Shown here piece by piece: positions 33,858 through 42,414 of a stretch of DNA of 64,000 nt; the stretch's first letter is position 1, and each line of letters begins with the position of its first letter. The position numbers were made by a program, and so were the translations under genes. The notes under the pieces were generated by a model that was not told the origin of the DNA, made no database searches, and saw nothing but the letters and a program-made list of their open reading frames with translations. Source of the DNA: Kineosporia mesophila (GTDB lineage: Bacteria > Actinomycetota > Actinomycetes > Actinomycetales > Kineosporiaceae); the NCBI RefSeq assembly GCF_021129235.1, contig NZ_JAJOMA010000029.1, positions 30,843 through 94,842 on the forward strand, written 5' to 3'.

Positions 33858-33926
33858 CGGATCCCGGCCGGAGCAGCGGAAGTGGTGCCCACCTCACCCA
33901 GATGGCTCCTTCCCGGCCGGGATCCG
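33858..33926 (-). terminator. 14-bp inverted repeat with 41-nt loop
   Basis: CGGATCCCGGCCGG (33858-33871) pairs perfectly with CCGGCCGGGATCCG (33913-33926). It lies 17 bp past the L,D-transpeptidase stop, where a terminator is expected, but the loop is unusually long. Confidence 0.5.
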
Positions 33927-33942
33927 CTGTCGTCCGGAACGT

Positions 33943-34722
33943 CTACGCCTGGATCACGATCGGGGAGCCCAGCGGGACGGTCCGCGCCAGCTCGGTGATC
34001 ACGTCGTTGGCGATCCGGATGCAGCCGTGGCTCACGTCGCGCCCGATCAGATCGGGCCGGTTCGTGCCGTGCAGGCCCAGCTGCCCGGGGCCGCCCGCGT
34101 AGCTCGTCAGCGCGTCCGAGTGCGCTGACAGCCCGAAAGCGTAGGGACCGTAGCCACCTTCCGGGTTCGGGGGCCGGATCAGCTCGGCCAGGTAGTACTC
34201 CCCCGGCGGGGTCGGCGTGGTGGATTTGCCCACCCCGATCGGGTAGTGCCTCACCCGCACGCCCTTCTCGATCAGGTCCAGACGGTGCTCGTCCATCGAG
34301 ACCACGAGCCGGTACGGGGTGGTCGAGAGGGTCACGTCCTCGACGGGGATCCAGCCGGTCGCACCGTTGGGTCGGGTCGGCAGGTGCACCTTCAGCCAGT
34401 CGCCCTTCTGCGCCGTCACGAGAAAGGTCAGCGGACCCGCGCCCTGGCGGATCTTCTTGCTCACCGGGCCGTTCGCCGTGCGGTGGACCGCGATCTGGGT
34501 CCCGGTCGCGGTGGCCACCAGGCTCCAGCCGCGGTCGAGTTGGTCAAAAGCGGTCTTCGGGACGATCCGACTGGCATCCGTGGACACCTGGGTCGCGGGG
34601 GTGGTCGCCGTCGAGGTGGACGGGGACGACGAGCACGCCGTCAGGAGGGCGATGGCGATCAGGAGCGGGGCACCCCGCCGGACACGAGGCCCGGCGAGGT
34701 GACCACGGGAGTTCGAGTGCAC
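33943..34722 (-). CDS. L,D-transpeptidase lipoprotein (YkuD fold)
   Basis: The 259-residue protein has a lipoprotein signal (LLIAIALLTACSSS), a short SH3-like region (residues about 60-125) and a YkuD catalytic domain with the histidine in GLHGTNRP and the active Cys in SHGCIRI near the C terminus. It should form 3-3 cross-links in peptidoglycan. The start lies 5 bp after the stop of the Pro/Thr-rich secreted protein gene, so the two are co-transcribed. Confidence 0.92.
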   Translation of the reverse strand: MHSNSRGHLAGPRVRRGAPLLIAIALLTACSSSPSTSTATTPATQVSTDASRIVPKTAFDQLDRGWSLVATATGTQIAVHRTANGPVSKKIRQGAGPLTFLVTAQKGDWLKVHLPTRPNGATGWIPVEDVTLSTTPYRLVVSMDEHRLDLIEKGVRVRHYPIGVGKSTTPTPPGEYYLAELIRPPNPEGGYGPYAFGLSAHSDALTSYAGGPGQLGLHGTNRPDLIGRDVSHGCIRIANDVITELARTVPLGSPIVIQA

Positions 34723-34727
34723 CTGGT

Positions 34728-35081
34728 TCAGCCGGTGAAGTCGGGGTTCGCCGGTACCGGCCGGGCCGGGCGGGCCGCGGGTGCCGGTTCCAGCGGGGAC
34801 GTCGCGGGCTTCCTGGTCGCGGCGGTGGGGGCGGGAGCGGTCAGCGGCTTCTTCCGGCCGTCGGTGGTCGCCGTGGGCACCGGCGTCGGCTCTTCCGTCG
34901 AGACCGGCTCCTGGGTGGTCTGCACAGCGGTCGTCGCCGGGGTCGGGGCTTCGGTCGTCGCCGTCGTCGGAACGGCCTGGACCGGCTTCGTGTCGTGGCC
35001 GACCGCCAGGGCCGTGCTCGACACCCCGAACACCAGTCCGCCGGCCATCAGCACCGCTGCCACGAGTTTCATCCTGCGCAC
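34728..35081 (-). CDS. Secreted Pro/Thr-rich low-complexity protein
   Basis: From GTG 35081 (GAGGAGGAAGACC upstream) the 117-residue protein has a signal peptide (MKLVAAVLMAGGLVFGVSST, cleavage after ALA) and a mature part rich in Pro, Thr and Ala. Phrases such as TRKPATSP and TTQEPVSTEEPTPVP recur in the tail of the membrane protein at 35206. No domain is seen. It may be a cell-wall spacer or a competitor of that tail. Confidence 0.75.
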   Translation of the reverse strand: MRRMKLVAAVLMAGGLVFGVSSTALAVGHDTKPVQAVPTTATTEAPTPATTAVQTTQEPVSTEEPTPVPTATTDGRKKPLTAPAPTAATRKPATSPLEPAPAARPARPVPANPDFTG

Positions 35082-35205
35082 GGTCTTCCTCCTCGTCCGG
35101 TGACCGGGGCGGGGCCGGACGGGCCGGCCGCTGCGCACCACGATCACTCCTTCCAACGACTCCCGATGACGGGGAAAGGTTGTGTCTCCGAGGAAAATTC
35201 GTAGA

Positions 35206-35781
35206 TCAGGACGATGCGGTGGTCTCGGCCGGACTGTCGGTGCCCGTCACCGGCAGGGTGGGCTCCTGCGTGGACGGCGGCGTCGGCTCGAGCGTGACGG
35301 CCGGCTCCTGGGTGGGCGTGGCCGGGGTGGCCGCCGCCGTCGCGGTGACCTCGGCCTTCGACGTCGCCCGCGTCATGGAGCCCCGGGGCGCCGATCTCAC
35401 CGGAGTCGGTGCGATCGGGGACTTCGCAGGCTTGCGCGTGGCCGACGGGTCCGGGACCAGATCGTCGGCCGGGGTCGTGGTCGGAACCGGGTCCACCGTG
35501 ACCTCGGGGGTCTCGGTCTGGATCACGGAAGGTTCTCCGGCCGGGGCGATGCCCGTGCCCTCGTCCCGGTGCAGCAGCGCGGGTACGGCCAGGAGCACGG
35601 CCGCGATCACCCCGGCCATGGCCACCGGCACCATCACCGAGGCCCGCAGCCACGGCGCCCGGCGGCGTCCGCGCAGGCCCTGTCGCAGCCGCTCCCGTGA
35701 TCCGGCCCGCACCTGGATGTCTCCGAGCTCGTCGTCCAGCTGTCCTCTGAGCCGCTGGGCCAGCTCCTCCTCGTCCGTCAT
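35206..35781 (-). CDS. Single-pass membrane partner of the sigma factor, Pro/Thr-rich tail
   Basis: The 191-residue protein has a short charged cytoplasmic part (MTDEEELAQRLRGQLDDELG), one membrane segment near residues 45-70 and a long Pro/Thr/Ala-rich outer tail. Its start overlaps the sigma factor stop by 4 nt (ATGA), the usual place of an anti-sigma factor. No zinc-binding anti-sigma motif (HxxxCxxC) is present. LPVTG occurs near the C terminus (about residues 176-180) but without a following hydrophobic segment, so sorting is doubtful. Confidence 0.78.
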   Translation of the reverse strand: MTDEEELAQRLRGQLDDELGDIQVRAGSRERLRQGLRGRRRAPWLRASVMVPVAMAGVIAAVLLAVPALLHRDEGTGIAPAGEPSVIQTETPEVTVDPVPTTTPADDLVPDPSATRKPAKSPIAPTPVRSAPRGSMTRATSKAEVTATAAATPATPTQEPAVTLEPTPPSTQEPTLPVTGTDSPAETTASS

Positions 35782-36365
35782 CGCTGTTCCTCCGGTCCGG
35801 CCGCGGGCTCGAGCACGGCACGCAGCTTCGCCAGCCCGCGGGAGGCGTACCCCTTGACCGATCCGGGACGCAGCCCGAGGGCGTCCGCCGTTTCCCTCTC
35901 CGAAAGATCCAGGTAGTACCGCAACAGCACGACCTCCCGTTCACGCCGCGGCAGCCCCATGATCGCCTCCATCAGCGGCCGCGGCAGCTGAGCCTGCAAC
36001 GCCGCGTCCTCCGCACTGATCTGGTCGTGCTGCCGCAGACCGGCCAGGCGGAACACCACCGACCGCCGCCGCAACCGCGACCGGGCGCCGTTCACCACGC
36101 TGCGGTGCAGGTAACCGACCGCCTCGTCCTTGTCCCGGATCCGGTCCCACCCCGCGTGCACGGCCAGAAAGGCGTCCTGAACCACGTCCTCGGCCGCCGC
36201 CGGATCCCCCACCAGCACCGTCGCGACCCGCAGCATCCGCAGCTGATGCCGGTCGAACAGCACCTCGACCGCAGTCTCCGCGTCGAGGGAGGACAGCGCC
36301 GGCGAGGCCGCCGGCACCTCACCACCGAAGCCGGGCGAGGTGCCGGCAGACCTGGACGTGACCAT
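35778..36365 (-). CDS. ECF sigma factor, SigE family
   Basis: From ATG 36365 the 195-residue protein has sigma region 2 (DPAAAEDVVQDAFLAVHAG and YLHRSVVNGARSRLRRR) and region 4 (REREVVLLRYYLDLSERETA then PGSVKGYASRGLAKL). The SigE family is a common actinomycete group. The frame runs on upstream to 36605 with poor coding character. It is cotranscribed with the membrane protein that overlaps its stop. Confidence 0.9.
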   Translation of the reverse strand: MVTSRSAGTSPGFGGEVPAASPALSSLDAETAVEVLFDRHQLRMLRVATVLVGDPAAAEDVVQDAFLAVHAGWDRIRDKDEAVGYLHRSVVNGARSRLRRRSVVFRLAGLRQHDQISAEDAALQAQLPRPLMEAIMGLPRREREVVLLRYYLDLSERETADALGLRPGSVKGYASRGLAKLRAVLEPAAGPEEQR

Positions 36366-36469
36366 CACCCCGCTACGACGCCGGAGGCGCAGAAAAGGTT
36401 GTGCGGGCGTCACCCCGTTCGTGGACGGGAGCATGCCGTATCCGGCGCACTCCCGCCCAATTCGGGGAA

Positions 36470-36961
36470 CTACCGTCCCTTCAGCACCGCGCTCACGAAG
36501 GCGTACACGTTGAGTTCCAGGGCCTGGATGCGCTGCCCGCGGGCGGCCTCGACGTCGAAGCCCTCGTAGGCCTCGCGTGGGAGCACGCGCACGTTGGCCG
36601 GGCACTGGAACCCGGTGCAGACCAGGGTGCCGATCGTGTTGCCGTTGCGACCGGCCGCACCGGCGCGCTTGGCGCTCATGAAGACCACGTCGCTGGGCAG
36701 CGTCACGTCTTCACACCAGTTGCACATGGCGCGGCGGCGCACCGCGGCGTCGGCCTGGCGCATGACCACGCCGACCAGCTCGTCGTCGATCTCGGCGAGG
36801 ACGTAGCCCATGGCCGGGGTCTTCCGGTCGCGCCAGCCCAGGTACTCCAGGCGGTCCCAGTCCAGCGCGGCGAAGTTCTCGGGCAGGACGAGTTCCTTGC
36901 GCTCGCGCAGCGTGGAATTCACGAAGGACGTGCGGATCTGCTTCTCGGTAAGGGAACGCAC
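36470..36961 (-). CDS. FBP domain protein with treble-clef zinc finger
   Basis: From GTG 36961 (GAGGT 7 nt upstream) the 163-residue protein fits the FBP C-terminal treble-clef zinc finger family, known from elongation factor G-binding proteins. The Cys pairs are CNWCEDVTLPSD and CTGFQCPANVRVLPRE. Its likely role is binding EF-G or the ribosome, which is inferred from the family. It has its own promoter region. Confidence 0.82.
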   Translation of the reverse strand: MRSLTEKQIRTSFVNSTLRERKELVLPENFAALDWDRLEYLGWRDRKTPAMGYVLAEIDDELVGVVMRQADAAVRRRAMCNWCEDVTLPSDVVFMSAKRAGAAGRNGNTIGTLVCTGFQCPANVRVLPREAYEGFDVEAARGQRIQALELNVYAFVSAVLKGR

Positions 36962-37192
36962 AGCTATGACCTCAAAGTCCGGGGCCCCGCGCAGAGTGCG
37001 GGGTGATGTGTCAGAAGGTGGGATCGACCTGCGTACAGGCCGGAACACGCGTGCCGGCAAAAGGGGCACACGTCTGGTCACCGATTGAGGGCAGAGCTAC
37101 CTCGTGCCGGCGCTGAGCGCGCCGACTACCTCCAGACGCCACAGGGGCGCAGAGCACGAGTAGGTTCCAGACACGAGAGGTGATCCTACGCC

Positions 37193-37915
37193 TCACATCG
37201 CCGTGCTGTGATCCTCCGGGTGCGCATCCGTGCCGCCCGGCAGGTCGAAGTCCGCGACCGGGAGCTGCGCGGCGTCCAGCACGAACAGCAGCGACTTGTT
37301 CATCCGGCGGATCGGTACCAGGGCGTTCTCGTCGTTCACCGCGACCAGCGGCCGACCGTCCTTCTGCAGGGTCGTGGCATTGCGGGCCGCGTCCCGGGCC
37401 AGGATGTTCACGGCGTCGACCAGGTCGGCGCGGGCCTCCGAGGTCACCTCGGCGACGTTGTTCACCTCGGACAACGACGCGCTCAGCGACCGCATCCGGC
37501 GGGCCACCCGTCGCAGCTGCGCGATCTGCTCGGCCGGCGAGGCACCGTCCGCCACGTCCTTGCTCGCCTGCTGCATGACCGGCAGGTACTCCCGCTCCGC
37601 CGCGAAGAACGTCTCCCGGCTCACCAGCAGCTCCTGCAGCGGGGGCAGGATCTGCTCCTGCACCTGTTCCAGGCCGGCCGCGTCCCGATCCGCCTGGCTC
37701 TGCGCGCCGATCACACCGAGCATCCGCAGCATGCCCACGACCAGGGCCAGCACGATCACCGCCGACCCGAGCATCAGCAGCAGACGACGCCGCCGCACCG
37801 GGTCGCGCCGGGGCGACTCGCCGGCGATGTCGTGCACCAGCACGCCGGCGGCTGTGGGCGGCGTCTGCGGCGGGGCCTCGGGGGCCACCCCGGTGCTCGT
37901 GTCGGTCGAGCTCAT
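37193..37915 (-). CDS. Single-pass membrane protein, paralogue of the zinc-ribbon protein
   Basis: From ATG 37915 the 240-residue protein has a Pro-rich cytoplasmic N terminus, a membrane segment (LMLGSAVIVLALVVGMLRML, about 45-65) and an outer helical domain. It shares with the 18156 protein FFxxERxYLPxM, LxxAVxxLxxDAxxNxxTL, NxxNAxxPxRxMNxxLL and the C-terminal LPVxxxDLPGGxDxxPxDHS. It lacks the zinc ribbon. No known family. It lies 64 bp downstream of the phosphoesterase gene's stop end on the same strand order. Confidence 0.8.
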   Translation of the reverse strand: MSSTDTSTGVAPEAPPQTPPTAAGVLVHDIAGESPRRDPVRRRRLLLMLGSAVIVLALVVGMLRMLGVIGAQSQADRDAAGLEQVQEQILPPLQELLVSRETFFAAEREYLPVMQQASKDVADGASPAEQIAQLRRVARRMRSLSASLSEVNNVAEVTSEARADLVDAVNILARDAARNATTLQKDGRPLVAVNDENALVPIRRMNKSLLFVLDAAQLPVADFDLPGGTDAHPEDHSTAM

Positions 37916-37979
37916 GCGCAGCACATCGGCGCGAGGGCCGGTCGGGGTGAATCCCGGGGCCGGGGTTGCTCCGAACGGG

Positions 37980-38717
37980 TCAGAGCGCCCGGAAGTGGGT
38001 CACCAGGCGGCCGTCGTCGTCGAGCACGTGCAGGGCGTAGCCGGGCGGGCTGTCGAGTTCGTACGAACCCCGCTGCTCGACCGGCAGCCGCGAGGTCGAG
38101 ACGCAGCCCGGGGCTCCCACCAGAGGGCGCCCGGCGAACGTGGTGACGAACCCGGTGTGGGCGTGACCGCAGAGCAGGGCGGCCACCTCCGGGTGGGCCG
38201 AGACGATCCCGGCCAGGCGCATCTCGCCGATCTGCCGGATCCGGTCGACCCCCGGGATGTGGAGCACGGCCGGCGGGTGGTGGAAGGCGATCAGCGCGCG
38301 CCGGTCCGGATCCCGGTCGGCCAGCGCCGACTTCAGCCACTCCAGCGTGGGCCCGCTGAGCTCGCCGCCGCTCTGGCCGGGAATCGTGCTGTCGCACAGC
38401 AGGAAATCGGTGTCGCCCACGGCGATCGCCTGGTTCAGTTCGTGTTTCGGTGAAGGACGAGCGAGCAGGGCGGGCCCGAAGTGCTCACGGACGTCGTGGT
38501 TGCCGGGGAGGGTCAGGACGGGCACCTCGAACCGGGCGAGCAGGTCACGCACCACGGCGTACTCCTGCGGGGTGCCGTGGTCGGCGATGTCGCCGGTGAC
38601 CAGCACGGCGTCGAGGCCGGCCATCGGCCGCACCGCGTCGATCAGCCGCCGGGCCCGGTCCGTCGCCCGTTCGCCGAGGTCGATGTGCAGGTCACTGAGG
38701 TGTGCGAAGGTGATCAC
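37980..38717 (-). CDS. Metallophosphoesterase, cyclic-nucleotide phosphodiesterase-like
   Basis: From GTG 38717 the 245-residue protein has the calcineurin-like motifs DLHID, GDIADHG, GNHDVREHF, HHPPAVLH and GHAHTGFV in order, as in CpdA-type class III phosphodiesterases. Activity on cyclic nucleotides or other phosphoesters is inferred. The longer frame to 38810 lacks a better start. Confidence 0.88.
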   Translation of the reverse strand: MITFAHLSDLHIDLGERATDRARRLIDAVRPMAGLDAVLVTGDIADHGTPQEYAVVRDLLARFEVPVLTLPGNHDVREHFGPALLARPSPKHELNQAIAVGDTDFLLCDSTIPGQSGGELSGPTLEWLKSALADRDPDRRALIAFHHPPAVLHIPGVDRIRQIGEMRLAGIVSAHPEVAALLCGHAHTGFVTTFAGRPLVGAPGCVSTSRLPVEQRGSYELDSPPGYALHVLDDDGRLVTHFRAL

Positions 38718-38860
38718 CAGGAAATCGTGACGCGGCACACAGACCGGGCAAAGAGCCGGTGCACCGGCACTGGCCTGCCCGATCTCACACGTGTCCCGGT
38801 TGATGACCACGGACGGCCCGGGCTACCTTTGCCAGCCCTAACTGAATATGCCGTCGACGC

Positions 38861-39069
38861 GCGACGGGAGAGCCTCCCTGCCGGGCACCGGATCGTGAAC
38901 CGGCCAGGGGGCGCCGTAGGAGCAACGCCTCCCCAGGAATCTCTCAGGCCCAGATACCGTCGCGACGAGGCAACTCTGGAGAAATCCGGCCCGATGCCGG
39001 TTTACCGAAGGTGAAGTGCCGTGCACCCCGCGGCCAAGCTCTCAGGTCCCAGGACAGAGCGGGGAGGAA
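38861..39069 (+). ncRNA. Tandem glycine riboswitch
   Basis: Two aptamers precede gcvT. The first contains GACGGGAGAG, GCGCCGTAGGAGCAACG and AATCTCTCAGG; the second CAACTCTGGAGA, ACCGAAGGTGAAG, AGCTCTCAGGTCCC and GGACAGAGCGGGGAGG. These match the conserved core of glycine riboswitches. It should switch on gcvT-gcvH in glycine. The tandem (cooperative) form is complete. Confidence 0.92.
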
Positions 39070-39120
39070 TCGCCAGACCTGCGCGCGCGTGTGCGCGGGC
39101 CGGATTCCGGAAGGCACCGC

Positions 39121-40239
39121 ATGTCCTCACCAGCATCTGCCCGGCCGACGCCCCTGAACGAGGTGCACGTGGCGCTGGGTGCGCGGCTCACCGACTTCGC
39201 CGGCTGGAACATGCCGCTGAAGTACACCAGTGAGCTCGCCGAGCACCAGGCCGTGCGCACCACGGTGGGCCTGTTCGACCTCAGCCACATGGGCGAGATC
39301 CGCGTGAGCGGTCCGCAGGCCGGGGCCGCTCTCGACCACGCGCTGGTGGGCCGGCTCTCCGCGATCAAGCCCGGGCGCGCGAAGTACTCGCTGCTGTGCG
39401 ACGCGAACGGCGGCATCCTCGACGACCTGGTGACCTACAAGATCGCCGACGACGAGTTCCTGGTCATCGCCAACGCCTCGAACACCGGTGTCGTGCTCGC
39501 CGCCCTGACCGACCGCGTCCTCGATTTCGACGCGACCGTGACCGACGAGACCGGGCAGACCGCCCTGATCGCCGCGCAGGGTCCCGCCTCGCAGGCCGTG
39601 ATCCAGTCACTGGCCGACGACCAGGACGCGCGGGACGCCGTCGCCGCCCTGCGCTACTACGCCTGCATGCCCGCCCGGATCGCCGGGCTGGACGTGCTGC
39701 TCGCCCGCACCGGCTACACCGGTGAGGACGGGTTCGAGGTGTACGTGGCCGCGGACGACGCCGTGAGGCTCTGGAACGCGCTGTACCCCGCGACCGAGGC
39801 CGCGGGGGGCCGCGCGGCCGGTCTGGCCTGCCGCGACACCCTCCGCCTGGAGGCCGGGATGCCGCTGTACGGCAACGAACTCAGCCTCGAGACCGACCCG
39901 TACGCGGCCCGTCTGGGCCGGGTCGTGCAGCTGGACAAGACGTTCGTCGGGCAGGAGGCCCTGGCGCTGGCCGCGCAGGACCAGCCCGCCCGCCTGCTGA
40001 CCGGACTGACCGGAGAAGGCCGCCGAGCCGCCCGGGCCGGCAACGTCGTCCTCAATTCCGCGGGCGAACCGGTGGGCGTGATCACGTCGGGAGCCCTCTC
40101 CCCCACGCTCGGCCGCCCGATCGCCCTGGCCTACGTGGACCGCGACGAGGCCGTCGAGGCCGCCTCGCTGCAGGTGGATGTGCGCGGAACCCTGCTGCCC
40201 TTCACCGTCTCCCCGTACCCGTTCTACAAGCGTTCCTGA
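39121..40239 (+). CDS. gcvT: Glycine cleavage system T protein (aminomethyltransferase)
   Basis: The 372-residue protein matches GcvT, which takes the aminomethyl group from lipoyl-H protein to tetrahydrofolate. Visible segments are FAGWNMPLKYTSE, GLFDLSHMGEIRVSG, ARTGYTGEDGFEVY and LGREAGMPLYGNEL-like LRLEAGMPLYGNE. ATG 39121 is chosen (GGAAGG upstream). It sits behind a tandem glycine riboswitch and ahead of gcvH. The P protein gene is not in the window. Confidence 0.95.
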   Translation: MSSPASARPTPLNEVHVALGARLTDFAGWNMPLKYTSELAEHQAVRTTVGLFDLSHMGEIRVSGPQAGAALDHALVGRLSAIKPGRAKYSLLCDANGGILDDLVTYKIADDEFLVIANASNTGVVLAALTDRVLDFDATVTDETGQTALIAAQGPASQAVIQSLADDQDARDAVAALRYYACMPARIAGLDVLLARTGYTGEDGFEVYVAADDAVRLWNALYPATEAAGGRAAGLACRDTLRLEAGMPLYGNELSLETDPYAARLGRVVQLDKTFVGQEALALAAQDQPARLLTGLTGEGRRAARAGNVVLNSAGEPVGVITSGALSPTLGRPIALAYVDRDEAVEAASLQVDVRGTLLPFTVSPYPFYKRS

Positions 40240-40265
40240 CTTCTCAGGTCAGCAAGGAGTTTCCG

Positions 40266-40652
40266 ATGGCCAACCCGTCACATCTTCTGTATACCGCCGA
40301 GCACGAGTGGATTCAGCTCACCCCCGGCGCCGACCTCCCCACCGAGCCGGTGCGCGTGGGCCTGACCACCTTCGCCCTCGACGCCCTGGGCGACGTGGTC
40401 TTCGTCGACCTTCCCGAGGTGGGCACCGAGGTCACGGCCGGGGACGCGTGCGGCGAGGTGGAGTCGACCAAGTCGGTCTCCGACCTGTACTCACCCGTCA
40501 CCGGCACGGTGGCCGCCGTGAACCAGGCGATCATCGACGACCCGGCCCTGATCGCGGCCGACCCGTACGACGCCGGCTGGCTGTTCACGGTGACGCCCGA
40601 GGCGACGGCGAAGCTGCTGACGTCGACCGAGTACGAGGCCCTGCTGGACTGA
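40266..40652 (+). CDS. gcvH: Glycine cleavage system H protein
   Basis: The 128-residue protein carries the lipoylation site ESTKSVSDLYSPV with lysine in STKS, preceded by LGDVVFVDLPEVG. It is the lipoyl carrier of the glycine cleavage complex. The ATG has AGCAAGGAG upstream. It lies 26 bp after gcvT, in the same riboswitch-controlled operon. Confidence 0.95.
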   Translation: MANPSHLLYTAEHEWIQLTPGADLPTEPVRVGLTTFALDALGDVVFVDLPEVGTEVTAGDACGEVESTKSVSDLYSPVTGTVAAVNQAIIDDPALIAADPYDAGWLFTVTPEATAKLLTSTEYEALLD

Positions 40653-40676
40653 AGGCCTGGGCCCGCGGCCAAGGCC

Positions 40677-40742
40677 ACCGGTCACCGGTCACCGGTCACC
40701 GGTCACCGGTCACCGGTCACCGGTCACCGGTCACCGGTCACC
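40677..40742. repeat. 7-bp tandem repeat, nine copies
   Basis: The unit ACCGGTC is repeated nine times perfectly plus three bases. Each unit contains the palindrome ACCGGT, so the array can fold on itself in either strand. It lies between the convergent ends of gcvH and the ABC-permease gene and could end transcription from both sides. Confidence 0.95.
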
Positions 40743-40813
40743 CGCGAACAGCCAGTCGCGCAGCACCTTCCGGTCGGGCATCAGCAGTTCCCGCGCCGGC
40801 CGGGAGCCGGTGG

Positions 40814-41512
40814 TCAGGCCGCGACCCGCCGGACCACGGCGTAGGCACCGGCCCCGGCCACCGCCGTGACGATCCACGGGTACCCGGCGAACAGGGCCGA
40901 GCTCGGCTGGTCGGCGATCCAGCGACCCAGGGGCGTCCAGGCGTGCGCGGAGAACATGACCACGCAGAACGCCCCGCCGGCGATCAGGGCCACGATCACC
41001 GAGGTGTAGACCCCGACCAGACCCCAGCGGGCGTGGATACCGCCGGCCAGAGCCCCCAGCGCGGCCAGGGCCATCATCGGGGCCGCGTACCCCAGCACGG
41101 CCACGACCGGATTGCCCTCGCCCAGGCCGAGGGCCCCGAAGAAGGAGAGGCTCATCCACCATCCACCGCTGGCCCGCTCGAGGCCGTACAGCGCGTACAG
41201 CACCACCGCCGAGCCGAACGATATCGCCAGGGCGAAGAGCCCGGTGCCGAACAGGTAGGTGCGGCGGGTCAGCCCGAATCCCAGGGCGAACGAGAGCGGC
41301 TTGTTCATGGCCTGGATGAAGACCACCGCGGTGGCGATGTAGAGCGCCAGCAGACCGCCGGTGGTGGGGTCCTCGTCGATGCCGTCGCCGGCCTGGATCG
41401 TGCCGAAGATCAGAAAATTGACGGCCAGGGCACTGGCCAGCACCGACCACGGAACACTGATGCTCTGGCCACCGACCGTGTGCAGCCTGGCCGCGCTCAC
41501 CACCCGGTTCAT
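40814..41512 (-). CDS. ABC transporter permease-like membrane protein
   Basis: The 232-residue protein has about six membrane segments (VLASALAVNFLIFGTIQAGD, LFALAISFGSAVVLYALYG and others) and no soluble domain. It follows an ATP-binding gene with a 4-nt overlap, so it is the probable membrane part of that exporter. The substrate is unknown. Confidence 0.78.
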   Translation of the reverse strand: MNRVVSAARLHTVGGQSISVPWSVLASALAVNFLIFGTIQAGDGIDEDPTTGGLLALYIATAVVFIQAMNKPLSFALGFGLTRRTYLFGTGLFALAISFGSAVVLYALYGLERASGGWWMSLSFFGALGLGEGNPVVAVLGYAAPMMALAALGALAGGIHARWGLVGVYTSVIVALIAGGAFCVVMFSAHAWTPLGRWIADQPSSALFAGYPWIVTAVAGAGAYAVVRRVAA

Positions 41513-42414
41513 CGTCTCTCTCCCGTCATCGCGCTCTTCACCACGAGGTCTTGCAGGGAAACGGATTCCACGTCGAGGCCGAGGACCCGGGCGTGCTGCG
41601 GATCGTCCGCATCGCCCAGCACCGTGACCCGGCTGCGTCCCATCAGCTGCTCCTCGTGCAGCCGGGTCATGGCGTAGGTGAACTTCTCCACCGTGTCGGT
41701 CGGCCCACTCACACTGATCGCCCGCCCCCGCAGCGCCTCGGCCTCCTCGTCGATCACCAGCCGCCCCCGGTCGATCACCAGGACGTGCTCGAGCAATCCA
41801 CTCACCTCGTCGATCAGGTGGGTGGAAAGCAGAATCGTGCGCGGGTTCTCGGCGTAGTCAGCGATCAGCCGGCCGTAGAACAGCTGCCGCGCGGTGGCAT
41901 CCAGCCCGAGGTAGGGCTCGTCGAACATGGTCAGCGGAGCCCGCGAGGCCAGTCCGGTCACAATGCCCACCGCCGATCGCATGCCCCGCGAGAGCTTACC
42001 GATGCGGCGATCGACGGGGAGATCGAACACCTCGACCAGATCGTCGGCGTAGGCCTGATCCCAGTCCGGGTACAGCAACCGGGCCGCCGCCAGGACGTCC
42101 TTGATCCGGAAAGCGTCGGGATAGACCTGGTTCTCGGCGGCGAAACAGATACGCCGGGTGACCTCGTCGTTCTCGAACGGGTTCTCACCGAACACGGCCA
42201 CGCTGCCCGTCGTCGGCTGCGCGTGCCCGGCGAGCATCCGCATCAGCGTGCTCTTACCGGCTCCGTTGCGCCCGAGCAGACCGTAGACGGCGTGGGCGCG
42301 CAACGAGAAACTGACCTCGTCGACGGCCGTGAACTTCCCGTACCGCTTGCCCACCCCGCGCACGGCACCCACCTCGGCCGCCCGCAGCGACGGGCGGTTC
42401 TCCAGGGCATTCAT
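41509..42414 (-). CDS. ABC transporter ATP-binding protein
   Basis: The 301-residue protein has Walker A GRNGAGKST, the signature region LSRGMRSAVGIVTG (an unusual variant of LSGGQ), Walker B LTMFDEPYLGLDA and the H-loop STHLIDEV. It belongs to the exporter type that is coupled to GntR regulators of the YtrA kind. It overlaps both neighbours by 4 nt. Confidence 0.92.
   Translation of the reverse strand: MNALENRPSLRAAEVGAVRGVGKRYGKFTAVDEVSFSLRAHAVYGLLGRNGAGKSTLMRMLAGHAQPTTGSVAVFGENPFENDEVTRRICFAAENQVYPDAFRIKDVLAAARLLYPDWDQAYADDLVEVFDLPVDRRIGKLSRGMRSAVGIVTGLASRAPLTMFDEPYLGLDATARQLFYGRLIADYAENPRTILLSTHLIDEVSGLLEHVLVIDRGRLVIDEEAEALRGRAISVSGPTDTVEKFTYAMTRLHEEQLMGRSRVTVLGDADDPQHARVLGLDVESVSLQDLVVKSAMTGERR

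Noticed and set aside
35206..35781. LPVTG as a sortase signal
   Set aside because: No hydrophobic stretch or basic tail follows, and the protein already has a membrane segment.
40677..40742. CRISPR array
   Set aside because: Seven-bp units without spacers are a simple tandem repeat, and no cas gene is present.
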